Positions 46,122-56,478 of a stretch of 64,000 nt of DNA are shown here, in pieces. The stretch's first letter is position 1. Each line of letters begins with the position of its first letter. Under the pieces are notes generated by a model that was given only the letters and a program-made list of their open reading frames with translations, searched no databases and was not told where the DNA came from. The stretch comes from Sulfurirhabdus autotrophica (GTDB lineage: Bacteria > Pseudomonadota > Gammaproteobacteria > Burkholderiales > SMCO01). The stretch is from the NCBI RefSeq assembly GCF_004346685.1, contig NZ_SMCO01000001.1, forward strand, positions 248,001 to 312,000, written 5' to 3'. Position numbers and translations under genes: made by a program.

Positions 46122-48068
46122 CTAAACAGATGTAACTGTATTATCCTGCTCTACAAAAAAATCAGTTACCTCAGCTAACACCCGCGTCCGCTTCATAGGA
46201 GGCAAACTTTGCCAGATTCGTTTGCCGTAGGACTTGGTTAATAATCTGGGGTCACAGATCATCAACACGCCCCTATCTGTTTCATCGCGAATTAAGCGAC
46301 CTGCACCCTGTTTCAGGGTTATGACTGTTCGGGGAAGCTGGTATTCCATAAAAGCATTTCGACCTTCCCGGTTTATCTGCTCTATACGCGCAGATAGCAC
46401 GGGGTCATCAGGTGGGGCAAACGGCAGTTTATCTATGATGACCAGTGATAGTGCTTCACCTCGTACATCCACCCCTTCCCAAAAACTCTGGCTACCCAGC
46501 AATACCGCATTACCCAGCCTTCTGAATCTGTCCAACAGTTCAGTGCGTGACCCTTCGCCCTGCATCAACAAGGGGTAGGTCAAGCCCTCTGCTTCAAAGG
46601 CTTCTTTCAATTGTTCATGAGCTTCTTTCATTGCGCGCAGAGAAGTGAACAAACAAAAAGCGCGGCCTTTACTTGCCCTGATAATAGGCAAGGCGGCTTC
46701 TATAACCGATTTTGTATAATCCCTTGTATTGGGTTCTGGCAAACCTTGAGGAACATAGAGTATGGCCTGATTTTCATAGTCGAACGGGCTGTCCCAGCAA
46801 CCGGTAGTGGCGTCTATCAACCCCATCTCACCCTGGTAATGACCAAAATCTTTTTTAACAGCTAACGTGGCAGATGTAAAAATCCAGGAGCGCGCATTGC
46901 CATCTATCTGTTTCTGGAAAATCTCTGCAATCGATAACGGTGTCGCATTCAGTTGAATAGAATGCGTGAATGCCTCTACCCACCGTACATAACCATTATC
47001 GATATCCTCCTGCCAGTGCTTGATTTTTCCCTGAAGGAGCAAACCACGCTGCCAGCAATTTTCAAGTCCCGGACTACGTTCTGCCTGCGTTTTCAGCAAT
47101 TCCAGTAACTCAGCCAGTTTTTCAACCAGTGATTTTAACGCTTCATCAAATCCTGAATAACGCGAGATAACCTGCAGCGCAAAACGCCCGCTGTCCTCTT
47201 TTACAACCAGCCGCAAATCCCGTGCGGCTTTATCCATTTTTCCGGCAGCATCCGGCAACGCTGAAAAGTCCTTTGCGGAAACAATAGCTTCAGCCCGAAC
47301 ATCCCGCGCAAGCTCCAATAACTGGCTGGTAGAAATACTCTCACCAAAAAAAAGGCTTGCCGTTTCAGGTAGTTGATGCGCTTCGTCAAAAATAACGGTA
47401 TTGCAGGCAGGCAGCAACTCCGCAACACCCTCATCTCGCAGCATCACGTCCGCAAAAAACAAATGATGATTCACCACTACGACATCCGCATCCTGCGCTT
47501 TTTTTCGCGCCTCCAGCACAAAGCACTCTTTATGATACGGGCACTCCTGCCCTAGACAGTTATCCCGGGTAGACGTAACAAACGGCCAGATGCTTGCACT
47601 TTCCGGCACATCACTCAGACCACCCTTATCACCTGTGGTGCTGGTGCGCGCATAACTCTGGATCATGGGAAGGTATTTCACATCATCACGATTCATGAAA
47701 CGTCCTTCACTGACTGAACGCTCCAGATGATAATGGCACACGTAATTCGCTCTGCCTTTCAACATGGTGACAGTCACCGGGGCTTTTAGCGCAGCGCGAA
47801 CAGCAGGAATATCCCGGTTAAAAAGCTGGTCCTGGAGGGTTTTGGTGCCTGTAGAAAGAATCACTTTGCCGCCTGAAAGCAGAGCTGGAACCAGATACGC
47901 CAGGGTTTTGCCTGTGCCTGTACCTGCCTCAGCAATCAGAATTTCATTTTTCTTGATCGCTGCAGATACTGCATGCGCCATTTCCAACTGCTGGCTACGT
48001 AACCGATAGCCACCAATAGACTGTGCCAGCGGGCCTTGCTCAGAGAAAATGGAATCCAGATCGTGCAT
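46122..48068 (-). CDS. DinG/YoaA-type ATP-dependent DNA helicase
   Basis: 648 residues, superfamily 2 XPD-like. Walker A AEAGTGTGKTLAYL, DEAH (VIFDEAHQLPE), motif VI-like QGAGRLIRDETDRG. Four cysteines (YVCHYH, DNCLGQECPYHKECF) would hold a [4Fe-4S] cluster. Such helicases unwind 5'-3' and act on R-loops and damaged forks; YoaA is the nearest type. Single gene by spacing. Confidence 0.92.
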   Translation of the reverse strand: MHDLDSIFSEQGPLAQSIGGYRLRSQQLEMAHAVSAAIKKNEILIAEAGTGTGKTLAYLVPALLSGGKVILSTGTKTLQDQLFNRDIPAVRAALKAPVTVTMLKGRANYVCHYHLERSVSEGRFMNRDDVKYLPMIQSYARTSTTGDKGGLSDVPESASIWPFVTSTRDNCLGQECPYHKECFVLEARKKAQDADVVVVNHHLFFADVMLRDEGVAELLPACNTVIFDEAHQLPETASLFFGESISTSQLLELARDVRAEAIVSAKDFSALPDAAGKMDKAARDLRLVVKEDSGRFALQVISRYSGFDEALKSLVEKLAELLELLKTQAERSPGLENCWQRGLLLQGKIKHWQEDIDNGYVRWVEAFTHSIQLNATPLSIAEIFQKQIDGNARSWIFTSATLAVKKDFGHYQGEMGLIDATTGCWDSPFDYENQAILYVPQGLPEPNTRDYTKSVIEAALPIIRASKGRAFCLFTSLRAMKEAHEQLKEAFEAEGLTYPLLMQGEGSRTELLDRFRRLGNAVLLGSQSFWEGVDVRGEALSLVIIDKLPFAPPDDPVLSARIEQINREGRNAFMEYQLPRTVITLKQGAGRLIRDETDRGVLMICDPRLLTKSYGKRIWQSLPPMKRTRVLAEVTDFFVEQDNTVTSV

Positions 48069-48167
48069 TGAAGCGACTAAATATGTGAATTGGCCATTTT
48101 ACCACGATAGCGACGCATAATACCTTCTGCAGCTTCTAATCAATATGCGCATCTAACGTCCAGCACG

Positions 48168-48791
48168 TTATGGTTTTTTATGGAGAAAAACTTCCAGTTG
48201 ACGATCATGCCAGCGACTCATTACCAGCAATGAGGTAATTGCACCAGTCAAGGCTAAAAACATATCCCACTGGGTATCCCACACATCCCCTTGTGTTGCA
48301 AGAAATGCGACAGCGGCTTCCCCTGATGCTACTGCCACCCGCCATTCAATCAATTCGTAAAACGCGCTGATTGCCAAACAGATGCAAATAACAATAAAAA
48401 TCAACCATTTCCCCTTATTCAAAGGAGAATTACGCAACAAAATTTCTCTGGCAATGATTGCAGGCACAAATCCCTGAAAAAAATGACCTAGCCGATCGTA
48501 GTAGTTTCTATCGAGAGTATAAGTATCCCGTAGCCAGTTAAATAAGGGCATTTCTGCATAGGTATAATGCCCGCCAACCAAAAGAACAACTGCATGCAAC
48601 CATATCAACTGATATGCAAGATCAGTCAGTCTGAATCGCTGATAAGTGAAACACAGGACTAAAAGACCGATAAATACCGGCATAACTTCCAGATACCATG
48701 TAAGACGGTCGTGCGGGTGCATACCAGACCAGGCAGAAATGCTGACAATACTGGCCAGCAAAAATATATGTAAGGAATAGCTTGATCTCAT
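48168..48791 (-). CDS. DUF2238 inner-membrane protein (YjdF-like)
   Basis: About 207 residues with six hydrophobic helices. Family marks: YTLDRNYYDRLGHFFQGFVPA and LIEWRVAVASGEAAVAFLATQGDVWDTQWDM in parts. Function unknown. Start could be ATG 48791 or GTG 48797; neither has a clear ribosome site. Confidence 0.82.
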   Translation of the reverse strand: MRSSYSLHIFLLASIVSISAWSGMHPHDRLTWYLEVMPVFIGLLVLCFTYQRFRLTDLAYQLIWLHAVVLLVGGHYTYAEMPLFNWLRDTYTLDRNYYDRLGHFFQGFVPAIIAREILLRNSPLNKGKWLIFIVICICLAISAFYELIEWRVAVASGEAAVAFLATQGDVWDTQWDMFLALTGAITSLLVMSRWHDRQLEVFLHKKP

Positions 48792-48880
48792 GGTCACGTA
48801 AGGGCAAAATTACAAATTAAATCTAACTATTTCAATTGGCTTCCCAACATTATATAAATACCATATATAAGGAGCTGATA

Positions 48881-49756
48881 TTGATCAACATCAAAGTTAA
48901 TGTTTACCTGCTACTCCTATTCGCTGGTTTTTCTCTCCTCCCAAGTATTTCCAAAGCGCAGATAGTAGATTTAAATATTACATCTAAAATTACTGCAACG
49001 GCTGATTACCGAGAGGGCAAAACAGGTTTTCCGGCCGTCATTCTGATTCACGGGTTCCTGCAAACGCGTGAATCACCAACCATACGCCGACTGGCCGATG
49101 AATTGGCCAGTAATGGTTACACTACACTTTCACCTACCTTAACGCTAGGCATTACCAAACGTGCTCAAAGTTTGGGCTGTGAAGCCATTCACAAACACAT
49201 CATGGAAGATGATAAAAAAGAAATTTCGCTGTGGGTAGAATGGCTTAATTCCAAAAAACAAAAGAATATTGTCTTGATTGGACACAGTCGGGCAAACAAT
49301 GTCATTCTGTCTTATTTAAACGAAACTCCAGATCAATCTGTAAAAAAAGGAATATTGATCAGCTTACCGGATGATGACTTTACCAGCACGGCTCAGGACC
49401 GGCAGAAAATGGTTGCATTTGCAAAGCAAAATCTTAAAAACAGCCCCAATACGCTTGCCCCTTATAAAATAGCATTCTGTGATAAATATATGGCCACACC
49501 GGAAAGTTATTTATCCTTTTTTGGTTACTCGCGTAATGTCGTTTTAAATTCAATCAAGACCAGTAAAAAGCCAATTGAAGTTATTTTAGGCAATAAAGAT
49601 GAACGTATGATGAAAGACTGGCCAGACCAGGTTAAAGAAAGTGGCGCTTCTATTTCTGTGATTAATGATGCCAATCATTTTTTTAGCGACCAGGCAGAAT
49701 TTGAATTAAATGATGTGGTAATGAAATCATTACGTTCATTGCAAGTAAGGCGTTAA
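48881..49756 (+). CDS. Exported alpha/beta-hydrolase-fold protein
   Basis: 291 residues with a signal peptide (to about residue 25). The oxyanion part is VILIHGFLQTRES and the nucleophile elbow reads GHSRAN, Ser in GxSxA context; a later Asp (NKDE) and His (DANHFFSD) complete the triad. Substrate unknown. TTG 48881 is chosen because AAGGAG lies seven bases upstream; the frame continues back to 48836 with no better start. The GGDEF-EAL gene follows closely. Confidence 0.75.
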   Translation: MINIKVNVYLLLLFAGFSLLPSISKAQIVDLNITSKITATADYREGKTGFPAVILIHGFLQTRESPTIRRLADELASNGYTTLSPTLTLGITKRAQSLGCEAIHKHIMEDDKKEISLWVEWLNSKKQKNIVLIGHSRANNVILSYLNETPDQSVKKGILISLPDDDFTSTAQDRQKMVAFAKQNLKNSPNTLAPYKIAFCDKYMATPESYLSFFGYSRNVVLNSIKTSKKPIEVILGNKDERMMKDWPDQVKESGASISVINDANHFFSDQAEFELNDVVMKSLRSLQVRR

Positions 49757-49759
49757 AAT

Positions 49760-52024
49760 TTGTTACCCATGAAATTTAAAGGCCGTTTTCTCCCCCTTTC
49801 CATCAGGCATTATGCATTCGCATTTTTTGTCATCATCGGGGTATTCATTACGTTCATCGCTATTCTGATGCGTTACGAAATACAATCACTCAATGAAGAA
49901 ACATCAATCAAAAATAAAAAATCTGCCCAACAGGAAATATCAGAAGCAATCACCCAACTTGATTCGGACTTTCAGAAATATGCATTAGCTGCGAGCAAAT
50001 GGGACGAACTACGTCAACAATTTTACGATCCCAGTTATTACAGATACTGGCGAAATTCCCGTGCATTAAGCGCAGGTGTTTTCCCGGAACACCTTGAAAT
50101 AGTGGAGTTATATAATACAAGAGGTGAGAGCTTTACCAAAGATTTGAAAGGTGAGGCTTCGATGCCTTTAAAAATAACAAAGGCTGATATCGGGTTGACG
50201 TTAAAAAAAGAAGCCCTTCATGACCATCTCTATTATTTTTTCCCAGTCTGGTCAGACGAAGATCACCAGTTCCTGCTTGGATATGCTGGTTTCAAGATAG
50301 ATTTCCTTGCTCAGATTCAAAGATTGAAAAAATTTCGCTTTCTTGACATTAATTCTATATCGCTAAATTCAGCGCCCGGCTACCGTTTGCTCGCAACAGA
50401 TATTGTTTCTCGCCTGAAATACAACTTGATTAGCGATGAAACAAATAATCAACTTGAAAACGTCATGTCAATGACGCTTTATCGCGTAATCAGTGTCATT
50501 ATTCTGACATCCATTCTGGCTTATTTCTTTGTGAACCACTTTTTGGCAAAGCCTTTGCGCCAGATATCCAAAAGCATTGACAGCACGCATGACGAACATG
50601 GCCATATATTGCAAATCACCTCGCGTGACAGATTTGCTGTAGCTGAACTTGAAAAAGTACGTAAATCATTAAATGATTACCAGAAAAATCTTGATGCAAT
50701 GCATCTCAGCCTGGAAGATTCTCATAACGAACTCTGGACGCTCGCGCACCATGACCCGCTAACCAGTGTCTATAACCGGAGAGCTTTTGAAGATGACTGG
50801 TATGAGCAATTAAAAAATTCGGGCGCCTCTCAAAAGCAAGCCACATTTTTATTGTTTGATTGCGACCACTTCAAAGCAATCAATGACACCTACGGACATC
50901 AGATTGGTGATCTGGTTATCCAGGGAATTGCCAAAACCCTGCAAGCCGCTTTACGAACCGGTGATCGGCTATACCGGTTGGGGGGAGACGAATTTGCCAC
51001 GATTCTGTTTAACACGGATATTGCTGCTGCTGAAAAGATTGCTCAACGCTGTTTTGCTTTCATCGCTGAATTTGATTTTACTGAGTTGGGCATCCACGAA
51101 CCTGTCAAAATCAGTATTGGCATGGCGTACGAAAAAGATCTATCAGTTGATGACCTGTCTGTTCTCCACAAGCAGGCAGACCTGGCTATGTACCATGCCA
51201 AGCGCCCGGGTCAGAAAAACATCTCGATTTACTCTGAAGAAATGAGTCAATCGCACGAATCAGTTGTTTCCAATAAAGAAACCCATGCGGTTTATGAAGC
51301 GATAGCGTCTATTGATATGCTCCAGATGCATTATCAAATGATTGCTCGTTTACCAGCCGAAAATTGCGATTATTACGAAGCTTTGGTGCGCATTCAGGAC
51401 AAAGGGATTCTCATTATGCCTTCAGGTATATTCCCGGTTGTTGAAAGACGGCGTCTTGAAGTTGAATTCGATCTGGCCATTCTGGAACGTATTCGTCGCG
51501 ACCTGGAAAACAAGGTTATCCCGTCTGGGACTGGCGTTTCAATGAACGTTTCAGGCCCAGGTATTGTTAACGAAGACGTCACGAAAAAACTCCTGGAATT
51601 TGAACCATTCTTTAAAGAGTACAAACTGGTACTGGAAGTCACTGAAACTGCCCTGATTACACAAATCACCCATGCATCGGCCAATTTAAACAAATTACGC
51701 AAAATCGGCTTTTTGATTGCACTGGATGATTTCGGCAGTGGCTATTCTTCTCTTCGATACTTATCCAATATGCCGGTAGACCTGATCAAATTCGATATTT
51801 CAATGATTCGCAGCCTGGAGCGAAATGACCGGCAAAGTATTATTGTAGAAAACCTCGCCAAGCTGCTCATTAGCGCAGGCTATAATCTTGTAGCAGAAGG
51901 AATAGAAACAAAATCATTGCTGGATAAAGTGATAGCGCTAGGTTTTACCCACGCACAAGGTTACTACCTCGGGCGGCCTCAAGCTTTTGAGCATACTACC
52001 CAACTTCTGACGAAAAACGGTTAG
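49760..52024 (+). CDS. GGDEF-EAL protein with periplasmic sensor
   Basis: 754 residues. Two transmembrane helices (about 17-37 and 240-262) flank a periplasmic CHASE4-like sensor of about 200 residues. GGDEF signature at about 408-412 and EAL signature EALVR at about 540-542 are both intact, as is DDFGSGYSSL, so it may both make and degrade cyclic di-GMP. The start may be TTG 49760 (AAGG nine bases upstream) or ATG 49769. Confidence 0.92.
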   Translation: MLPMKFKGRFLPLSIRHYAFAFFVIIGVFITFIAILMRYEIQSLNEETSIKNKKSAQQEISEAITQLDSDFQKYALAASKWDELRQQFYDPSYYRYWRNSRALSAGVFPEHLEIVELYNTRGESFTKDLKGEASMPLKITKADIGLTLKKEALHDHLYYFFPVWSDEDHQFLLGYAGFKIDFLAQIQRLKKFRFLDINSISLNSAPGYRLLATDIVSRLKYNLISDETNNQLENVMSMTLYRVISVIILTSILAYFFVNHFLAKPLRQISKSIDSTHDEHGHILQITSRDRFAVAELEKVRKSLNDYQKNLDAMHLSLEDSHNELWTLAHHDPLTSVYNRRAFEDDWYEQLKNSGASQKQATFLLFDCDHFKAINDTYGHQIGDLVIQGIAKTLQAALRTGDRLYRLGGDEFATILFNTDIAAAEKIAQRCFAFIAEFDFTELGIHEPVKISIGMAYEKDLSVDDLSVLHKQADLAMYHAKRPGQKNISIYSEEMSQSHESVVSNKETHAVYEAIASIDMLQMHYQMIARLPAENCDYYEALVRIQDKGILIMPSGIFPVVERRRLEVEFDLAILERIRRDLENKVIPSGTGVSMNVSGPGIVNEDVTKKLLEFEPFFKEYKLVLEVTETALITQITHASANLNKLRKIGFLIALDDFGSGYSSLRYLSNMPVDLIKFDISMIRSLERNDRQSIIVENLAKLLISAGYNLVAEGIETKSLLDKVIALGFTHAQGYYLGRPQAFEHTTQLLTKNG

Positions 52025-52038
52025 AAACAGGAACGGTA

Positions 52039-52968
52039 TTAAAGCGCCCCTTTTTTCCCTGGCTTCCGAGTCATAAAAAATTCTTGCCGCGCCGCACGGC
52101 TAATTGCAACCACTGCCGGGTGCGTCAATTTACGTTCCACAGAAATAGCATAAAACTGCTCTATCACTTCTTCAGTCGAACCTATACTGATAACTTCATG
52201 CTGCCGTATCACCTGTTCCGCAATCGCCGAAGGGGCTGCGAAAATGCCCACTCCAGCCTGGCCAAAAGCGGTCATCAAAGCACCATCATCAAACTCACCG
52301 GTAATACGTGGACGGATCTGGTTGTCGTTAAACCAGCGAGTCAGCCTGGATCTGACTGCCACCCCTTCCCCGGGCAGAAGCATGGGCGCCCCATCCAGAC
52401 ATTTAGGGAAAGGGCCAGAATGCTGTTTTGCGAGATCGGCTGTGGCAAAAAAAGTCAGGCCACATTCACCAAGTGGATGACTGAATCCCTTTATATCCAC
52501 GGTACGTGGCATGGGGCTATCGGCTATTACGATATCCAGTCGGTGCAACGCCAATTCTGCCAGCAGATCAGCCACTTTTCCTTCACGGCAAATGATACGC
52601 GGGGGCTGAGGAACCTGCATTGCGGGTTCCAGCAATTGGTACGCAACTGCTTTGGGCACGGCATCTGTGACGCCCACTTTGACTTGCAACGGCCTGTCCA
52701 TGGGTTGATGATGCAATGCCTGTTCTAGTTCCTGTCCAAGCGAAAATATTTCTTCCGCGTAACTGAACACCATCCGTCCTGATTCAGTCAGCTCGAATTG
52801 ACGGCCAGTACGATTAAACAGTTCCACCCCCATCACTTCCTCGAACAGACTCAACTGCCCGCTGATGGTTTGTGGCGTTAAATGCAACCGTTCGCTGGCG
52901 CGGGTCACACTTCCCGCTTTAGCTACCGCCCAGAAATAGTGAAGATGTTTGTAATTTAGCGTTGCCAT
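52039..52968 (-). CDS. nhaR: LysR-family regulator, NhaR-like
   Basis: 309 residues. Helix-turn-helix VTRASERLHLTPQTISGQLS and the NhaR-type N-terminus LNYKHLHYFWAVAKAGS. NhaR activates Na+/H+ antiporter and stress genes in response to sodium. It is divergent from the Bax-inhibitor-family gene, so may control it. The NhaP antiporter at 23.7 kb is far away. TATAG-rich DNA lies between the two genes. Confidence 0.88.
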   Translation of the reverse strand: MATLNYKHLHYFWAVAKAGSVTRASERLHLTPQTISGQLSLFEEVMGVELFNRTGRQFELTESGRMVFSYAEEIFSLGQELEQALHHQPMDRPLQVKVGVTDAVPKAVAYQLLEPAMQVPQPPRIICREGKVADLLAELALHRLDIVIADSPMPRTVDIKGFSHPLGECGLTFFATADLAKQHSGPFPKCLDGAPMLLPGEGVAVRSRLTRWFNDNQIRPRITGEFDDGALMTAFGQAGVGIFAAPSAIAEQVIRQHEVISIGSTEEVIEQFYAISVERKLTHPAVVAISRAARQEFFMTRKPGKKGAL

Positions 52969-53078
52969 ATAGTTTATGCTTCGAATTTTTCGAATAACTT
53001 ATCAATTATAATCGAATTTATAGAATATAAAAGTAGCACTATACTTCATGTTGTAATTACTTTAAGGAGTATAAATCC

Positions 53079-53762
53079 ATGAACACTATTCATTCGATTG
53101 ATCAGAATAAGGGTATGTCTTCACAGGCATCTCTCGTTCTTTCCACCAACAAGATGATTCGCAACACTTATATGTTGCTATCCATGACACTGCTATTCAG
53201 CGCATTAACCGCCGCAGCTGCCGTTGCGATGAAATTGCCGCACCCGGGGATTATTATCACTTTGATAGGTTATTTTGGCTTGTTATTCCTCACCTCCAAG
53301 TTTCGCGATAGCGCACTTGGGCTTGCTTTTGTTTTTGGGCTTACGGGTTTCATGGGCTACACATTGGGCCCGATTGTCAGCCATTATCTCGGTTTGCCTA
53401 ACGGTGGCCAAATTGTCATGACCGCAATGGGGCTTACCGGCGCGATTTTTCTTGGGCTCTCAGGCTATGCACTAACCAGCCGCAAAGATTTCAGCTTTAT
53501 GGGCGGCTTTCTGATGGTGGGTATGGTAGTCGGCTTTTTGGCTGGGCTGGGTGCGATGTTTTTTGAAATCCCTGCCTTATCGCTGACAGTTTCCGCTGTC
53601 TTCGTACTGCTGATGTCAGGGCTGATCTTGTATGAAACCAGCAATATCATTCATGGTGGTGAAACCAATTACATCATGGCAACAGTCACGCTATTTGTTT
53701 CCATCTTCAACCTGTTTACCAGCCTGCTTCACTTGCTGGGATTCATGAACAGTGATGATTAA
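53079..53762 (+). CDS. Bax inhibitor-1/YccA-family membrane protein
   Basis: 227 residues with seven helices. Typical sequence: RNTYMLLSMTLLFSALTAAAAV and GLFLTSK-like FGLLFLTSKFRDSALGLAFVF in parts, ending with SIFNLFTSLLHLLG. YccA-type proteins modulate FtsH protease and membrane quality. AAGGAG about ten bases upstream of ATG 53079. First gene of a rightward run. Confidence 0.9.
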   Translation: MNTIHSIDQNKGMSSQASLVLSTNKMIRNTYMLLSMTLLFSALTAAAAVAMKLPHPGIIITLIGYFGLLFLTSKFRDSALGLAFVFGLTGFMGYTLGPIVSHYLGLPNGGQIVMTAMGLTGAIFLGLSGYALTSRKDFSFMGGFLMVGMVVGFLAGLGAMFFEIPALSLTVSAVFVLLMSGLILYETSNIIHGGETNYIMATVTLFVSIFNLFTSLLHLLGFMNSDD

Positions 53763-53770
53763 TAATCAAC

Positions 53771-54313
53771 ATGTTGAATTACATAGAAAGACTGTTTGAG
53801 AAACCCCTCTGGAGTGGACGCTTTGTCGTTGTGGTAGCAGTGGTAGCCAGTATGGCTGCCGCTACAGCCATCTTCTACATGGCCACTGTAGATGTAATCT
53901 ATCTGGTTGGCCATATGCTGCATTACGCAGACCCGGCCCTGACAGAGGACGCGCGAAAACTGTTGCATGACCAGACTATCACGCACGTAGTGGAAGTGGT
54001 AGACGGTTATTTGCTTGCCACTTTCATGCTGATTTTTGCGCTCGGCATGTATGAATTGTTCGTCAGTGATATCGACGATGCCCATGGCAGCAAGACATCC
54101 AGCAAAATTCTGGTAATTGAAAGTCTGGATGACCTCAAAGCACGGCTGGCCAAGGTGATTTTGATGATTCTGATCGTCACCTTGTTTGAGGAAGCATTAA
54201 ACATGAAGGTCACTTCACCGCTGGATCTATTATATCTCGGTGGTGCCATTGCCCTGATTGGTGCATCACTGTTTTTGACTCACAAAGCTGAAGATCATGG
54301 GAAAGAACATTAA
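53771..54313 (+). CDS. YqhA-family (UPF0114) membrane protein
   Basis: 180 residues with four hydrophobic segments. LATFMLIFALGMYELFVSDID and LEALNM-type FEEALNMKVTSPLDLLYLGGAIALIGASL segments fit YqhA. Function unknown. Eight bases after the previous stop. Confidence 0.85.
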   Translation: MLNYIERLFEKPLWSGRFVVVVAVVASMAAATAIFYMATVDVIYLVGHMLHYADPALTEDARKLLHDQTITHVVEVVDGYLLATFMLIFALGMYELFVSDIDDAHGSKTSSKILVIESLDDLKARLAKVILMILIVTLFEEALNMKVTSPLDLLYLGGAIALIGASLFLTHKAEDHGKEH

Positions 54314-54331
54314 CACTCAGGAGATTGAATC

Positions 54332-55207
54332 ATGAACCGCATTATTCTGTTTCTGGCCACCAATATGGCCATTGTTCTTGTGCTCTCCGTCACTATGCGG
54401 ATTTTGGGCGTAGAGCCATACCTTACTTCGTCGGGGCTGAATCTCACTTCGTTGCTGATTTTCGCCGCCATTATGGGTATGGGAGGCTCATTCATTTCCC
54501 TCGCCATATCAAAGTGGACTGCCAAACGCTCTACCGGCGCAAGGGTGATTGAAACACCAGAAACTCCCGGAGAGAAATGGCTGGTCGAAACAGTGCAGCG
54601 TCAGGCTAAGGCAGCTGGTATCGGCATGCCGGAAGTAGCGATTTTTGACTCTCCTGATGTCAATGCTTTTGCCACCGGAATGAACAAGAACAATGCACTT
54701 GTGGCTGTTTCAACGGGACTGCTGCAAGCCATGACAAAAGACGAGGCAGAAGCGGTACTGGGCCACGAAATTTCTCACGTTGCTAACGGTGATATGGTGA
54801 CACTGGCGTTGATTCAAGGTGTAGTGAACACTTTTGTCATGTTCTTGTCCCGTGTCATTGGTTACCTAGTGGACAAAGTGATATTTAAAACAGAGCGCGG
54901 CACAGGTCCGGCATTTTTCGTTACCATGATCATCGCTGAAATGGTGCTTGGCGTTCTGGCTTCAATCATCGTCATGTGGTTTTCTCGCAAGCGAGAATTC
55001 AGGGCCGATTTTGGGGGAGCAACACTGGCAGGGAAAGGGGCCATGATAGCGGCACTGGAACGATTAAATTCGTTGCATCCACAACCATTGCCTGAAAAAA
55101 TGGCGGCCTTCGGTATTGCAGGCGGGGGGGCAAGTGGATTCAAGCGTCTTTTCATGACTCACCCGCCTCTGGAAGAGCGTATTGCTGCGCTAAAATCAGG
55201 CCAATAA
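54332..55207 (+). CDS. htpX: HtpX membrane protease
   Basis: 291 residues, an M48 zinc metalloprotease of the inner membrane with active site HEISH ([13 protein letters not shown], about 147-155) and the third ligand in AELRAD-type [10 protein letters not shown]. Degrades misfolded membrane proteins along with FtsH. CAGGAG just before ATG 54332. The C-terminus [18 protein letters not shown] is typical. Confidence 0.95.
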   Translation: MNRIILFLATNMAIVLVLSVTMRILGVEPYLTSSGLNLTSLLIFAAIMGMGGSFISLAISKWTAKRSTGARVIETPETPGEKWLVETVQRQAKAAGIGMPEVAIFDSPDVNAFATGMNKNNALVAVSTGLLQAMTKDEAEAVLGHEISHVANGDMVTLALIQGVVNTFVMFLSRVIGYLVDKVIFKTERGTGPAFFVTMIIAEMVLGVLASIIVMWFSRKREFRADFGGATLAGKGAMIAALERLNSLHPQPLPEKMAAFGIAGGGASGFKRLFMTHPPLEERIAALKSGQ

Positions 55208-55516
55208 GTGCGTGCAAAGCTGGCAGCGTTAGCCCAGGCGTTCAAACGAGAGTTAGCCGTCTATCGGTGCGCCCTTTCCCATCCGCACACGCCACTTGCT
55301 GCCCGCCTGCTGCTTGGTGCAGCGGTGGGCTATGCTCTGTTGCCATTTGATCTCATTCCGGACTTTTTACCCATTATTGGCCAACTTGATGACCTGATTA
55401 TCGTTCCGGGTCTGGTCTGGCTGGCGCTGCGACTGATACCACCTTCAGTTATTGAAGAATGCCGGGCAAAAATTGCTGATTCACACCCTCACAATAAAGA
55501 TCTAACAAACATATGA
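55208..55516 (+). CDS. YkvA-family (DUF1232) membrane protein
   Basis: 102 residues. The DUF1232 core is AVGYALLPFDLIPDFLPIIGQLDDLIIVPGLVWLALRLIP, read in two parts (about 38-77). A GTG start directly abuts the htpX stop; the stop overlaps the TerC start as ATGA. Function unknown. Confidence 0.85.
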   Translation: MRAKLAALAQAFKRELAVYRCALSHPHTPLAARLLLGAAVGYALLPFDLIPDFLPIIGQLDDLIIVPGLVWLALRLIPPSVIEECRAKIADSHPHNKDLTNI

Positions 55517-56478
55517 ATAACACAGCTGTTTCTATCGGTGAGCCCTGGATGTGGGCGAGTTTTATCGGTTTTGTACTGGTAATGCTCGCGCTGGATTTGT
55601 TCGTGTTTGGTGGCAGGAAGGCGCATAAGGTCAGTGTCAAGGAGGCTGCAACCTGGTCACTGGTATGGGTCAGTATGGCGCTCCTGTTTAATGCAGGCCT
55701 TTGGTGGTATCTCAATGGTACGTTCGGACAAGAAATTGCTGATCGTAAAGCGCTGGAATTTTTCACCGGTTACCTGATTGAAAAATCCCTGTCGATAGAT
55801 AATGTTTTTGTCTTCCTGCTGATTTTCTCAGCTTTCCATGTTTCTGCTGAATTCCAGCGCCGGGTACTGATTTATGGCGTGCTTGGGGCTATCGTCCTGC
55901 GCGCAATCATGATTCTGGCTGGCGCATGGCTGGTGCGTGAATTCAGCTGGGTGCTCTACCTCTTTGGCTTTTTTCTGGTATTTACCGGCTTACGCATGTT
56001 GGTTATGGCAGAAAAAGAACCTGATCTCACTCACAACCCGGTACTCAAGTTCGCGCGCAAACATTTGCGAATTTCCGATGATTATCATGGCGAAAAATTT
56101 TCCATTATGAAAGACGGAGTTCGTTACTTCACGCCACTCTTTCTGGTGCTGATTCTCATTGAAGTCTCTGATCTGGTATTCGCGGTAGATTCCATCCCGG
56201 CAATCTTCGCCATCACCACAGACCCATTCATTGTGTTTACCTCAAACATCTTCGCTATCATGGGCTTGCGAGCGCTGTACTTCCTGCTCGCGGACGTCGC
56301 AGACCGTTTCCATTTATTGAAATACGGTTTGGCCATGGTGCTCACCTTCATTGGTACAAAGATGCTCATTGCCCCCTGGTACCATGTACCCGTTGCCGCC
56401 TCGCTGGCCATCGTCGCCGTTTTAATCGGGGCTAGCGTTATTGCGAGCTTAATTGCCACCCGTAAGGAGAACCATTGA
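55513..56478 (+). CDS. TerC-family membrane protein (Alx-like)
   Basis: 321 residues, about eight helices. Conserved acidic sites: EKSLSIDNVFVFLLIF and VSDLVFAVDSIPAIFAITTDP. TerC/Alx proteins export metal, mainly Mn(II), and often help load exported enzymes. No yybP-ykoY-type leader is visible because it sits inside the operon. Confidence 0.92.
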   Translation: MNNTAVSIGEPWMWASFIGFVLVMLALDLFVFGGRKAHKVSVKEAATWSLVWVSMALLFNAGLWWYLNGTFGQEIADRKALEFFTGYLIEKSLSIDNVFVFLLIFSAFHVSAEFQRRVLIYGVLGAIVLRAIMILAGAWLVREFSWVLYLFGFFLVFTGLRMLVMAEKEPDLTHNPVLKFARKHLRISDDYHGEKFSIMKDGVRYFTPLFLVLILIEVSDLVFAVDSIPAIFAITTDPFIVFTSNIFAIMGLRALYFLLADVADRFHLLKYGLAMVLTFIGTKMLIAPWYHVPVAASLAIVAVLIGASVIASLIATRKENH